Assembly (NCBI RefSeq): GCF_016757215.1 | Contig: NZ_JAESIY010000008.1 | Location: forward strand, 124,001-188,000 | Source of the DNA: Fulvivirga sediminis | Lineage (GTDB): Bacteria > Bacteroidota > Bacteroidia > Cytophagales > Cyclobacteriaceae | Length of the DNA: 64,000 bases | Direction of reading: 5' to 3' | Part shown: in pieces, positions 17,537 to 29,300 of the stretch | How positions within the stretch are numbered: the first letter of the stretch is position 1 | Layout of the letters: each line of letters opens with the position of its first letter | Position numbers and translations under genes: made by a program | The notes under the pieces: generated by a model | Databases searched by the model: none | What the model saw: the letters and a program-made list of their open reading frames with translations, nothing else | What the model was told of the DNA's origin: nothing

Positions 17537-18048
17537 AGAAGAGAAGTAAAATAGGAATAATCATTCTGATTATTTTGATGATTGGATTATTGATTCCTCA
17601 AGATTTATCTATGCCCGTGGTGGGGGCTGGCAAGTCTGATTATAATTCAGAATCGTTTTGGTACTACCCATGGGGGCGGTCTGTGACACATAAAGGGGTG
17701 GACATATTTGCTAAGGAAGGTGCAGTTATAAAATCTGCTACAACTGGCCTTGTACTGTATGCAGGAAAAATGGCAATAGGAGGGAAAGTGATTCTAGTCT
17801 TAGGTCCTAAGTGGCGACTACATTACTATGCTCACCTTAAGGATATTGATATTTCTCCTTTTTCAATAGTAGACAAAACAGATGGTATCGGTACTGTAGG
17901 AACAAGTGGTAATGCAGCCGGAAAGCCCCCTCACTTGCATTATTCTATTCTTACGCTGTTGCCTTACGTTTGGAAAATAGACAATGATCGGCAAGGGTGG
18001 AAAAAAATGTTTTATTTAAATCCTATTGAATTTATTGAGGGCATATAA
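17533..18048 (+). CDS. M23 family (LytM-type) metallopeptidase, membrane anchored
   Basis: A 171-residue protein with an N-terminal helix (8-22) that is a signal anchor. The M23 domain has its zinc ligands in place: H53 and D57 (HKGVDIF) and H136 (HLHYS), with H101 (YYAHL) as the catalytic histidine. Such enzymes cut peptide cross-links in peptidoglycan or act on other periplasmic peptides. The start is TTG 17533, overlapping the upstream stop; the next in-frame ATG would remove most of the anchor. The domain is compact and lacks the coiled coil of EnvC/NlpD proteins. Confidence 0.85.
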   Translation: MKKRSKIGIIILIILMIGLLIPQDLSMPVVGAGKSDYNSESFWYYPWGRSVTHKGVDIFAKEGAVIKSATTGLVLYAGKMAIGGKVILVLGPKWRLHYYAHLKDIDISPFSIVDKTDGIGTVGTSGNAAGKPPHLHYSILTLLPYVWKIDNDRQGWKKMFYLNPIEFIEGI

Positions 18049-18074
18049 AGGCTATTATTCATATTACCTTTATA
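18044..18074. terminator. Hairpin between convergent M23 and acyl-CoA ligase genes
   Basis: An 8-bp perfect inverted repeat (18044-18051 and 18067-18074) overlaps the M23 stop codon and lies between convergent genes. The stem is AT-rich and weak. Confidence 0.35.
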
Positions 18075-18116
18075 TCTCCCTCCTGAAACACCAACTAATG
18101 GAGCACGCGAGGGACT

Positions 18117-19820
18117 TTACACCCTCTCTTGTTCTCTAAGTGCCTTTCGTAAGATTTTGCCTACATTAGATTTTGGTAGCTCATCTCTGAACTCTACCTG
18201 CTTAGGCACTTTATAAGCAGTAAGTTTAGTTTTGCAATAAGTGATTAACTCTTCCTCTGAAAGTGTAGGATCATTTTTGACCACAAATATTTTCACCGCC
18301 TCATCTGATTTGGCATCAGGAATACCTATTGCAGCCACTTCTCTTACTTTTTCATGTGAAGATATTACTTCTTCTATCTCATTAGGGTAGACGTTAAAGC
18401 CAGAAACCAGAATCATCTCTTTCTTTCGGTCTACAATTCTGAAAAATCCGTCCTTATCTTTTACACCAATGTCTCCAGTTTTGAGCCATCCATCCTTAGT
18501 AAACACTTTTTCCGTTTCAGTAGGATTGTTGTGATATTCTTTCATCACTTGTGGTCCTTTGGCGAATATTTCTCCTGGAACATCTTCAGGTAGTTCATCC
18601 TCATTCTCGTTAACTATGATAAGCTTGGTGTTGGGAATAGGGAGGCCGATACTTCCAATGCGTTCTTTACCCTGGCCAACAATATTAAAGGTGAGTATAG
18701 GAGACGTTTCAGTGAGTCCATAACCCTCAGAAATAGGGCATCCCGTCATCTTTTTCCATTTTTTTGCTGTATTGGCTTGTACTGCCATACCACCTGCCCC
18801 ACAGAGTTTAAGGTTGGAAAAATCTAACTGTTCAAAACCAGATTCATTCATGAGGCCATTATACAATGTATTTACACCAGAGAAGAGAGAGAATTTGTGC
18901 TTACTAAGCTCCTTTACGAAGCCTTGCATATCTCTGGGATTAGGAATAAGCACGTTTTTGGCTCCTATCTTCATCATTAGAAAGCAATTAGCTACTAGTG
19001 CTAAAATGTGATAGAGAGGAAGGGCTGTAATCATAGTCTCTTCTCCCTGTTTTATTTTGGTAGATAGAAGCCAGGCATAAAACTGTTCTATGTTGGCTAC
19101 AATATTGGTATGCGTAAGCACAGCTCCCTTTGATACTCCAGTGGTTCCACCTGTATACTGAAGAAAGGCTGTATTCCAGCCTCTGGGATATACCTTTTTA
19201 AAAACTTGCTTCTTGCCACTGCTCAAAGCTTGGTTGAACTTGGTAGCGCCAGGAAGATGATAGGAGGGGATCATTTTTTTTACATGCTTTACCACCCCAT
19301 TCACAAGTATTTTTTTTATTCTGCCTAACTGATCACCCATTTCAGTGATTACTACATGATCTACAGCAGTTTCATCAGTGATTTCCTCTAATTTATGCGC
19401 AAAATTGGCCAGTATCACAATTACCTTGGCGCCGGAATCAACCAGTTGGTGTTTGATTTCTCTGGGTGTATAAAGAGGATTGGTATTGACTATAATCATC
19501 CCTGCCCTAAGAGCCCCAAATAGTGCTATTGGGTACTGAAGAATATTCGGAAGTTGTATTGCTATAGGTGTTCCTGGTTTTAAATCTAAGTCATTTTGTA
19601 AGTAGCTGGCAAAATTAGACGACAGCTGATTGAGTTTATCATAAGTAATGGTAGTTCCCATACAATGATAAGCGGGGAGAGTACCAAATTTTCTAACACT
19701 AGTATGGAGTAGTTCTACCAGAGATTCATAACGATGAGGGTTAATTGAACTGGGGATTTCTTTTGGGTATTGTTTATGCCAGGGGTAACAATCCTGACCG
19801 GTCACAGCTTGTGATTGCAT
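18117..19820 (-). CDS. Long-chain fatty acid-CoA ligase (FadD-like AMP-binding enzyme)
   Basis: A 567-residue acyl-adenylate enzyme of usual length. It has the P-loop YTGGTTGVSKGA (near 225), EGYGLTETSP (near 365), the hinge region GDIGVKDKDGFFRIVDR (near 450) and the catalytic lysine in the C-terminal KSNVGKILRK. It activates fatty acids to acyl-CoA in the cytoplasm. It is divergent from, and adjacent to, the lipopeptide operon, whose loading domain also uses fatty acids. A dedicated role there is possible, but FadD is a housekeeping enzyme in most bacteria. Confidence 0.9.
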   Translation of the reverse strand: MQSQAVTGQDCYPWHKQYPKEIPSSINPHRYESLVELLHTSVRKFGTLPAYHCMGTTITYDKLNQLSSNFASYLQNDLDLKPGTPIAIQLPNILQYPIALFGALRAGMIIVNTNPLYTPREIKHQLVDSGAKVIVILANFAHKLEEITDETAVDHVVITEMGDQLGRIKKILVNGVVKHVKKMIPSYHLPGATKFNQALSSGKKQVFKKVYPRGWNTAFLQYTGGTTGVSKGAVLTHTNIVANIEQFYAWLLSTKIKQGEETMITALPLYHILALVANCFLMMKIGAKNVLIPNPRDMQGFVKELSKHKFSLFSGVNTLYNGLMNESGFEQLDFSNLKLCGAGGMAVQANTAKKWKKMTGCPISEGYGLTETSPILTFNIVGQGKERIGSIGLPIPNTKLIIVNENEDELPEDVPGEIFAKGPQVMKEYHNNPTETEKVFTKDGWLKTGDIGVKDKDGFFRIVDRKKEMILVSGFNVYPNEIEEVISSHEKVREVAAIGIPDAKSDEAVKIFVVKNDPTLSEEELITYCKTKLTAYKVPKQVEFRDELPKSNVGKILRKALREQERV

Positions 19821-20378
19821 TATTTAAGGATTTGTGAATGAAAAAATATAAATGCAAGTTTAATACTGACCTAGCAATGCATGCTTGTAAATCCCCGCCA
19901 AATGCTATAAAATATCCGACATGAGTATGCAAAAAAGCCGATGAACTGCCGGTCTTTGATATAATAATATTGTCTCAGCTATCTTGCCCTATCCCCTTAT
20001 ATACTAAGAGTATAGGGATTTATAGCCATTTTGAGGGTTTTGGAAAAAGAACTGCGAATAGGCCTGATAACAATTTTTTAACAAATGAATATTTTATTTA
20101 AAATATTTAAGACTTGTTAATTTGATTTTAGTTTTCTACTTTAGATGCGTAATTATATTAATATTTTATGTAATAATTATATTTTAATAGTTAGTTTTTG
20201 ATATTAATATTATATTACACGTCCTTGATTTACTCTATAGGAGTGCAGTATTGGCAAGTAAAATATGCTGAGATAGAGGTTATTTCTAGTGCCTTTTATA
20301 ACCATCATTGATCTAAAATACTGTTACGTACCTTGGCGAAGCCGTACCCTTGCTTTTATCAACCTAAATTTAATATTC
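19821..20378. other. 558-bp gap upstream of the NusG-like gene
   Basis: The gap separates the divergent ligase gene from the NusG paralogue. It contains an imperfect hairpin at about 19992-20020 (ATCCC...ATAC with GTAT...GGGAT) and a very AT-rich stretch (about 20080-20220). The frame upstream of the NusG-like ATG is open for 30 codons from 20289, but that extension does not fit the family. No promoter matching TAnnTTTG exactly was found. Confidence 0.45.
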
Positions 20379-20885
20379 ATGTATATCAACAAAAGATGGT
20401 ATGTTTTATATACCATGCCTAATGCTGAAAAAAATGTAAGAGATCGACTGTTAAAAAAGAATTTGGAGGTCTTTCTTCCTCTCCGTACTAAAATTGTTCA
20501 GCGTTGTGATCGAAAGAAAAAAATTCAAACTCCTTTATTTCCTGGATATGTCTTTACAAAACTAAAAATTAGCGAATTTCATGATGTGTATGAAGTTTCT
20601 GGTTTTCTGAGGTTTTTATCTACAAACGGTAAGAAAGATGTTGTTCCTGATGAGGAAATAGAAACGATCAAAGTACTACTTCGTGGTGAACCTTCGATTT
20701 GTGCCCAAAAACTAGAGTTAGGGGAAAATGTGAAGATCAGTAATGGCCCATTTGCGGGTTTAGAAGGGCAATTAATGAGTTATAAAGGAGAGAAACGGTT
20801 AATTGTTCTACTAAATTCTATACAACAGAGCGTAATGCTGGAAATAGGAGAAGAAGTACTGGAATGTAGTGAATATGTCAGTTAG
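20379..20885 (+). CDS. NusG-family transcription antitermination protein (UpxY/LoaP-like paralogue)
   Basis: A 168-residue NusG paralogue with an NGN domain (RWYVLYT at 6-12, PLFPGYVF at 52-59) and a C-terminal KOW domain (about 115-157, with NGPFAGLEG). Specialised NusG proteins ride on RNA polymerase and keep it going through one long operon: UpxY acts on Bacteroides capsule operons and LoaP on antibiotic operons in Firmicutes. This one directly precedes a 20.3-kb synthetase gene. The housekeeping NusG should be elsewhere, next to ribosomal protein genes. Start 20379 is chosen because it puts RWYVLYT at the family's usual place. Confidence 0.88.
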   Translation: MYINKRWYVLYTMPNAEKNVRDRLLKKNLEVFLPLRTKIVQRCDRKKKIQTPLFPGYVFTKLKISEFHDVYEVSGFLRFLSTNGKKDVVPDEEIETIKVLLRGEPSICAQKLELGENVKISNGPFAGLEGQLMSYKGEKRLIVLLNSIQQSVMLEIGEEVLECSEYVS

Positions 20886-21310
20886 ATTAATAATTATCTG
20901 CAATTATTAATGCTCTATTTTAAGCCTACACGTAAGAATGGTTAACTATCTATATAGTAATTCTTGCGCTAGCCTTTACTCTTTATCTAAGTTTTAGAAA
21001 ACCTTCATTTAATTTTTAGTCTTTTTTCGAAATGGCATGGCTAACTTTTTCAGCCAAGCAGAGCGAAGCTATGTCTATTGAAATTTACGCAATATTAAAT
21101 CTCTCTTTTCTGATGAATAAAGCAGGAAGAAATATTTTATAAACATTACATGTTAAATAGTGATAAGATACTCATTGTTAGGGTTTTATCATATTAACTG
21201 TTGGCCATTTCGAAATTCTATCTTAGAAGGCTCTTACAATACTTCAGTGTATATTCAATATGTTTCTTGCAAAACTCTTTACCTAATAAATAACCTAAAC
21301 TACTTTACTC
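20886..21310 (+). other. 425-nt leader between the NusG-like gene and the megasynthase gene
   Basis: An untranslated stretch on the path of the presumed operon. It contains a 12-bp inverted repeat (listed separately) and a small hairpin, TGGCT/AGCCA, at about 21039-21057. No reading frame of note was found. Its position between a NusG paralogue and its probable target gene makes it the likely site where the factor loads. Confidence 0.5.
21025..21215 (+). repeat. 12-bp inverted repeat in the megasynthase leader
   Basis: TTTCGAAATGGC (21025-21036) and its exact reverse complement (21204-21215) lie 167 nt apart. Each arm also contains the palindrome TTTCGAAA or TTCGAA. In RNA the arms could close a large domain around the small 21039-21057 hairpin. 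Confidence 0.55.
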
Positions 21311-23335
21311 ATGTCTTTTAATTCTATAGCAGAACTGGTGATGCATAAACGTTCAACTTCCTCCAATGAAGTTGTATTTAAATACCTGGAAAACGGTGAA
21401 CAGGTAACACATTCACTTACTTATGAAGAAATTGATACCAAAGCGAGAGAAATAGCATCTTATTTACAACATCATAATTTTAAAGGACAAAGAGCCTTGT
21501 TGCTATTTGCTTCTGGTACAGACTTCATAGTTTCATTTCTTGGTTGCTTATATGCTAAAGTAATTGCTGTTCCTATTTATCCTCCCCGGAATAATAAGTC
21601 CATTAAACGTTTAGAATCAGTCATATCAGATGCGGAAGCCAAGATTGTTATATGTAGTTCGGAAACTCATTCTAGCATTAAGCGCAGGTTTAATGAAGTG
21701 GTGAATAATAGGGAGGTCAAATTTCTGATAATAGATCAATTTCAGTATTCAGGTAAAGATTACACCAATGAAAATTATTTGCCAGATGATTTAGCTTTTC
21801 TTCAATATACTTCAGGCTCTACGGGTAACCCTAAAGGAGTAATGGTTAGTCATGGAAATATTATTGCTAATACTAGCTACATGCACAAGCAATTGGCTAT
21901 ATCGCAGGATGATGTAATCGTTTCTTGGTTGCCTGTATTTCATGACATGGGGCTTATTATAGGTATTTGTCTACCTTTATTTTCCGGTATTACATGCTGT
22001 CTCATTCCCCCAGTATTCTTTTTAGCAAAACCTTACCGCTGGCTTAAGGCTATAAGTGACTTTAAAGGAACCATAACTCCTGCTCCTAACTTTGCCTATC
22101 AGCTTTGTAGCGATAAAATCAGTGAAGATCAACAAAAAACACTTGATTTATCTTCTCTTAAGGCAGCAATAAATGGGGCAGAACCTGTACGCTATGACGT
22201 AGTACATGAGTTTATAGAAACTTTTGCCCCTCAAGGACTTAGGACTGAAGCTATTTGTCCTGGATATGGGATGGCGGAGGCGACTCTTGCTATTAGTATA
22301 AGTGATTTTGATCAAAAATTTAAGAGTATATACGTTTCTCAGGCCGCTCTTACCGCTGATAATAGAATTGAAGTGATTGAGGGAGGTGAGATATGCCTAA
22401 TTGGTAACGGGCAAATACCTGAAGGTAGTGATGTATTCATCGTTAATCCGGATACTCTAAAAAAATGTGAAGCTAATGAAATAGGTGAAGTTTGGTTGAA
22501 AAATGATTCTGTAGCACAGGGGTACTGGAGAAATCAGGAAGAGACGAAGCACACATTTCATGCTTATATAAAAGGAACAGGAGAGGGCCCCTTTTTACGC
22601 ACCGGTGATTTAGGCTTTGTTAAAGAAAATGAACTATATATTACCGGGCGTCATAAAGACCTTATTATCATTAGAGGTCAAAATATCTATCCTCAAGATG
22701 TAGAGTATACAGTAGAAAAGTGCCACCCGGATCTTAAACCTGCCAGTGGAGCCGCTTTTTCTACGCTTTCGGATGATGGGGATGAAGTTCTTGTAATTAT
22801 TCAGGAACTGGAACGTACCTCCTTGCAGAATTTTAACAAGGATGAAATAATCAAACATATTAGGTCTGCCGTTGCTGTTAATCATGATATACAGGTAGGG
22901 GTTATCATTTTATTAAAAACATTGGGAGTCCCTAAGACTTCTAGCGGAAAAATTCAAAGACGGGCATGCAAAAAGGCGTTTATTGAAGACAGCTTGGAGG
23001 TCATGGCACAATGGCACAATCCGGACCTGAGCTTTAAGAAGAAGGCTGAAGTAAAGAGTTCTGATGATAAAATGAAGCAGCCAAATAAGGAGCCATTTGC
23101 TTCTTCTACCAGAGCTATTACTGAAAAGATAATGGCGCTCGTTTATGAAAAGCTAGATGTACCTCCTTCTTCTATTGATTCTACCACTGTATTTTCTCAG
23201 TTAGGAATGGATTCGCTTAAACTAGTGCAGCTGAGTCAGGAAGTGGGGGATATGGTAGGTGAAAAGTTACACCCGGAGCTGCTCTACGAGTACCCTACTA
23301 TTGGTGATTTGAGTAACTACCTTACCAAGGACCAC
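21311..23335 (+). other. Megasynthase loading module: FAAL and ACP1
   Basis: Residues 1-575 are a fatty acyl-AMP ligase (PIYPPRNNKS near 93, TSGSTGNPKG at 167-176, SSGKIQRR near 541). ACP1 follows, with the pantetheine serine in GMDS at 635. The PIYPPR-type motif is typical of FAAL rather than CoA ligases. It would hand an acyl chain of unknown length directly to ACP1. Confidence 0.88.
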
Positions 23336-26300
23336 TCATCTGACATAGCAGTTAGAAGCAAGGTTGATAAAGCTGAGGGAAAACAGAAAGCAGAGCCAAT
23401 AGCTATTATAGGTATGGCCTGTCGCTTTCCTGGAGCTCATAATTTAAAAGAATACGAGCAGCTATTGCGTTATGGAAAAGATGGGGTGGGACCACTATCA
23501 TATGAACGACATGAACTTTATCCTCAGGGGCTTAAGGATGAAAATTTTGAAGGTGGGTACCTTGACGAAGTGGATGGTTTTGATGCAGGATTCTTTAAAA
23601 TCTCACCTGCAGATGCACGATCCATGGATCCTCAGCAACGTCTTCTAATGGAAGTGGCCTGGGAAACTATTGAAAATGCAGGATTAACAGAGGAAGATTT
23701 AAGAGGTAGTGCTGCAGGAGTTTTTATAGGTGCTAGTGGTAACGATTACTGGAAGAATCTAAGTGTTAGCGATAACCGGTTAAGCTATACTACAGGTGTT
23801 GGTAATGCCTTTAGTATTCTGGCCAACAGGATCTCTTACTTTTTTGATTTTAAAGGCCCAAGCATTGTGGTAGATACTGCTTGTAGTTCATCATTAGTAG
23901 CAGTACACCAGGCTTGTGAAAGTTTACGTAGAAATGAATCATCAATGGCTTTTGCCGGAGGAGTCAATCTCATTTTAAATAATGATATCAATGAGGTGTT
24001 TACTGATGCGCAGATGCTCTCTCCAGACAATCGTTGTAAAACTTATGATACTGAAGCTAATGGATATGTAAGAGGTGAAGGCTGTGGTATAGTTGTTTTG
24101 AAAAGGCTTGCTGATGCTATAAAAGATAATGATGATATAAAAGCAATAATAAGAGGTAGTGCAATCAACCAAGATGGTAAAAGTAATGGAATAACAGCTC
24201 CCAACGGTGCAGCCCAGAGAGAGGTGATTATGAAAGCTTGTCATAATGCTCAGATATCTCCGTCTGATATCGGGTATGTAGAGATGCACGGTACAGGTAC
24301 TCCATTAGGAGATCCGATAGAATACAATGCTTTGCTATCTGTTATGAAAACCACTAACAGGAGAGAAGAACCTTGTTACGTAGGGTCGGTGAAATCTCAA
24401 ATAGGTCACCTTGAACCTGCTGCTGGTATAGCAGGGCTGATCAAAGCGGTATTGATATTGAAAAATAACTTCCTTCCCAAGCAATTACATTTCAATAGTA
24501 TCAACCCTAAAATAAATGATGATAGTGAATTTCTGCAAATAGTGACAGAGCTTAGGCCATGGAAAAAAAATGGACGTTCTAGGTGTGTAGGAATAAGTTC
24601 TTTTGGCTTTGGAGGAACTAATTCACACCTTATAGTTGAAGATGTGGAGGTTCCCTCTCAGGAGCTACCTCAAGTGAAATCATTGACTTTTAATGTCACA
24701 AAAGCGTCAGCAAAAAGCCCTAAGGCTCTAAGAGATATTGCAAATAATTATAAAGATTTTATAAGAAGCAATGATTCCATACAATGGCAGGCTATTGCTC
24801 AAAATATAAATACTTCTCGTAGTGATTTGCCGTACAGGGCTACATTTGTCGCTTCTAATAAAGAGGAGCTACTGACTCAATTGGGAGCATTTGCAGATGA
24901 GCAGCGAGGCCTATCGGGTACTTACTATTCAGATAAAGCTAGTGCTACGCTGCCACAAGTTACTTTTTTATTTACAGGGCAGGGATCTCAATACTCCGGT
25001 ATGGGCAAGGAGCTATATAAGAGTCATTCTTTTTTTAGGAAACTGATGGATCGCTGTGATTCCCTTCTTAGGCCGTATCTGCATAGATCAGCATTAGAAA
25101 TTCTTTTTAACGATGATCCTCTAGTGAATCAGACCCAATATGCTCAACCATTGATTTTTATGATAGAATATTGCTTGGCAGAGCTATGGTTGAGTTGGGG
25201 TGTTAGACCTCAATATGTTTTAGGGCATAGCATAGGAGAATATACTGCTGCATGTGTGGCGGGCATATTTTCTTTAGAAGATGCCTTGAGGCTGGTGGCT
25301 AAAAGAGGAGAATTAATGCAGCAGCTTCCTGTTGATGGTGACATGCTGGCGGTGTTTACTACTAAAGACAAAATTACACCACTAATACTTGATAAGGAGC
25401 TGGTGGCCATAGCAGCAGAAAATACAGATCAGCAATTTGTTCTTTCAGGAAGTAAGGAACAGCTTGTAGAGATAAGTGATACCCTAATCAAACAAGGCGT
25501 CACTGTTCAGTATCTTCAAGTGTCTCATGCCTTTCATTCACCATTAATGGCACCTATGTTGAGTGACTTTAAAAAAGAGCTTGAAAAAACGTCGTTTCAT
25601 CAGCCGACTATTGATATTATTTCTAACCTTACTGGCAAATCAGCTTCTCAGGAATTACTACAGCCCAATTACTGGTGCGAGCATATACTTCAGACAGTAC
25701 GTTTTAAGGATAGTATAGATAATTTATTAAAGCAAAACACCTCTAATATTTTTCTTGAAGTAGGCCCTGGAAGAACGCTCACTGCTATGGGGCAGAGTAT
25801 AGCTTTAAATGTTGATGGGGATAATGTATGGTTATCAAGCATTCGTAAAAATAGAGACGAATGGAAAACAATGCTGGATAGTTTGTCTCTAATGTACATT
25901 AATGGGTGTAAGGTAAACTGGAAAGAAATTATTCCCATGCCCGTTACTAGAATAGAAGGAACTCCAACTTATCCCTTTCAGCGGGAAAAATTATGGATTA
26001 AAACAAATGTACATAAGAAGCAAGATGTTTTATCTGATCAATTTATAAATGAAGTTCCTAAGCAGTCTACGCAAGAGGTGTCAATGGTAATCTTAGCTGA
26101 GCTAAAAAGGATGGTTAGTGAACCAATGGAGATAGAGCCTGATGCAATAGAGGAAGATAGTATGCTTTTAGAGCTGGGCATGGATTCTCTGGTTATGATG
26201 AGTTTATTACAAAAAATCAATAAGAGGTATCATGTGAAGTTGCAGATCAATCAGCTTTTTGAGTATCAGAATACATTGAAGAAGCTTGCCATTTACATTG

Positions 26301-29300
26301 ATGAAAATATTCCTCAAACTATTAAAGACCAATATGTAAAATCTCATGCACACGTAAATCCAGCTGTAGAACCGATTTTAGAAACAGAAAATAAGGAGGG
26401 CGAAGCGAGCGATATTAAAGTTTTGGCAGCGAGCAGAGGAAAGGAGCATCTCTTTGAAAAACAACTGGCTTTACTAGAAAAGAATAATGTGCTGCTGCAA
26501 GACACACTTAAGAGACAAATAGAGGCTCTTTCATCTTCGTCGACTTATAGTGCAAGTACTTCAGAGGTAAATTATGAAAAGAGGCAGAAAAAAGAAAGCT
26601 CAATACCTCCGGCTAATGCCAAAGAAATAATGCTTAATGAGCCGCGGCAATTAACGGATAAGCAGCAAGTATTTCTTGATCAATTGGTCGCAAAATTTAC
26701 TTCAAGAACGGCAGGTTCTAAGCTTTATGCTCAGGAGAGTCGTGCAGTATTGGCTGATTGGATAAATTCTATTGATTTTAGAATGCTGCTCAAAGAGATG
26801 CAATATCCCATAGTTTCGGTATCCTCAAAAGGAGGAGAATTCAAGGACATAGATGGTAATGAATATGTTGACGTGGCTTTGGGCTATGGAGTTAATTTTT
26901 TTGGCAATACTCCTTTATTTATAAAAAAGGCTGTTTCAGATCAGTTACATGAAGGTATAGAGCTGGCCTCTCAATTTGATAAGGTAAGTGAGCTGGCACA
27001 GCGTATTAGTGCAATTACCGGGCAAGAGAGAATTACATTTTGTAATACAGGAACCGAAGCTGTAATGGCTGCAGTACGTATTGCCAGAGCCAAGCATAAT
27101 AAACAGAAATTAGTAGTTTTTCAAGGTTTTTATCATGGTACCTTTGACGGTAATCTTGCTCAGCCAGGCACAAGCGAGGATAACGAAAGATCTTTTCCTA
27201 TAGCGCCAGGAACACCTCTTGGAATGGTTGAAGACACCATAGTGCTACCTTACGATAGTGAAGATTCAATCCGATATATAGAAGAGCATGCTGCTGAAAT
27301 TGCGGCTGTACTTATAGAGCCAGTTCAGAGTCGCAGACCGGGTATTTTCCCAATATCTTTTTTAAGACAATTGAGGCAGGTCACTCAAAAGAATAAAGTG
27401 GCTTTGATTTTTGATGAAATTATTACCGGTTTCCGTATAGCTCCTGGTGGTGCTCAGCAGTTACTTGATTTTAAATCTGATATTACCACATATGGCAAGG
27501 TAATCGGTGGAGGTATGCCGATAGGTGTGGTAGCTGGTAAAAAGGAATATATGGATGTGATCGATGGAGGTAGTTGGTCTTATGGAGATGATTCTTATCC
27601 TTCTGTACCTATGACCTTTTTTGGAGGCACCTTTTGTAAGCATCCACTAGCGATGGCAGCTGCTCTGGCAGTTACTGAAAAAATTATAGAAGAAGGTAAT
27701 GCCATGTATGAGCGTGTGAATAGGCTCACAGATTACATGGCCGCTTCATTAAATGCCTTTTTTCAAAATCTTTCTATAAGCATTAAGATAGTGAATTTTG
27801 GATCTTTATTCCGATTTGAGGGTTCAGGGAAGTATTCGGCGATGCTAAGACCTATAGAATTAGAAATTTTTCATAAGCTATTGATTTATAAAGGGGTTTA
27901 TGGCTGGGAAAGAAAAATATGTTTTATATCAACAGAACATACCCTGGAAAATATTCAGTCCATACTTGTAAAAGTAAAGGAAGCTATTGAAGAAATGATA
28001 GCAGGTGGCTTTTTTCCGGAAGCTACCCCAGAAGGTCCTGATCATGGAAATGAGGTTCTAATTAAAGGTTTTGATATTGCGGCCCAACCATTATCTACCA
28101 ATGGTGTATCTCACGGCTCTAACTCTACACCTCTTAGCAGTGCTCAAAAGCAACTGTGGATGCTGTCCGCTATGAGTCCTGAAGGGGCAGCTGCTTATAA
28201 CATGATAGGAGCAGTAACGCTAAAAGGAAATTTGGATGTTCATGTACTAAAAAAGTCTTTACAGCAGTTGGTCGATCGGCATGAGGCCTTAAGAATAAGT
28301 ATTGATAAGGAAGGTGAATTTCAGACCGTTATAAATAACGTAATCTGTGAGCTTGAGTTAATGTCTCTTAAGGGTATGGCTACTTCTATACAACAAGAAG
28401 CCATAAGTATGGCTAAACAGGAAGTTGCAAGTAAGGTATTCGACCTTAGCCAACCACCTTTAATAAGAGCTTGTCTTTTAGCTCTGGAAGATAATCATTT
28501 TGAGTTGATATTAGTGAGTCATCATATTGTGAGTGATGGCTGGTCAGTAAGTCTCTTGCTAGAAGAATGGAGTAAATGCTATTCTGCTATGGTGACCAAT
28601 AAGCCTGTTATTTTGTCAAAGCCTGGTTCCTTTGCTTCATACTTAAAAAGAAGAACCGAAGATGCATTTTCCAAAGAGTATGAAAAATCAAAACAATATC
28701 TTTTAGAAAAATTCTCAGGGGAGATGCCTGTTTTGAATTTACCTATACATACCAATAGACCACCTCAAAAAACATATGCGGGAGCACGATGCACGGTTGT
28801 CTTTTCTGAAAAATTAAATTCTACCGTTAAAGAAGTAAGTAAAAAACAAGGGGTAACGCCCTTTATGACACTCTTATCAGGCTTTTCCATTTTAATGCAC
28901 AAACTTTGTAGCCAGAATGATTTGGTAATTGGTATTCCTACCGCAGGTAGAAATGATGAAGACGATACCTGTATGGTGGGCTATTGCGCTAATGTGGTGC
29001 CCATTAAAAGCTCTCTTAAAGGCTCTTACACTATAAAGCAGCATGTTCAGGCAGTTAGGCAAGAGCTTCTAGAAAGTTTTCAGCATGAACAATTTGCTTT
29101 TGCTGATTTATTGAATGAAATGCCTCAAACTCGTGATAAGAGCAGAGCGCCATTGGCAGAAGTGTTATTCACAGTTAACCCCAGAGTAAAAATCCCGTCT
29201 TTTGAAGGTTTAGACTCATATTTTTCCCAAGGAGATGTGGCTGCCACCGCTTATGATTTATCGGTAGATGTTACCGAAATAAATGGAGAATTATGGATAG

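Noticed and set aside
20289-20378. A 30-codon N-terminal extension of the NusG-like protein
   Set aside because: The NGN domain of the family begins a few residues before RWYVLYT, which fits ATG 20379; the extension is unlike any NusG.
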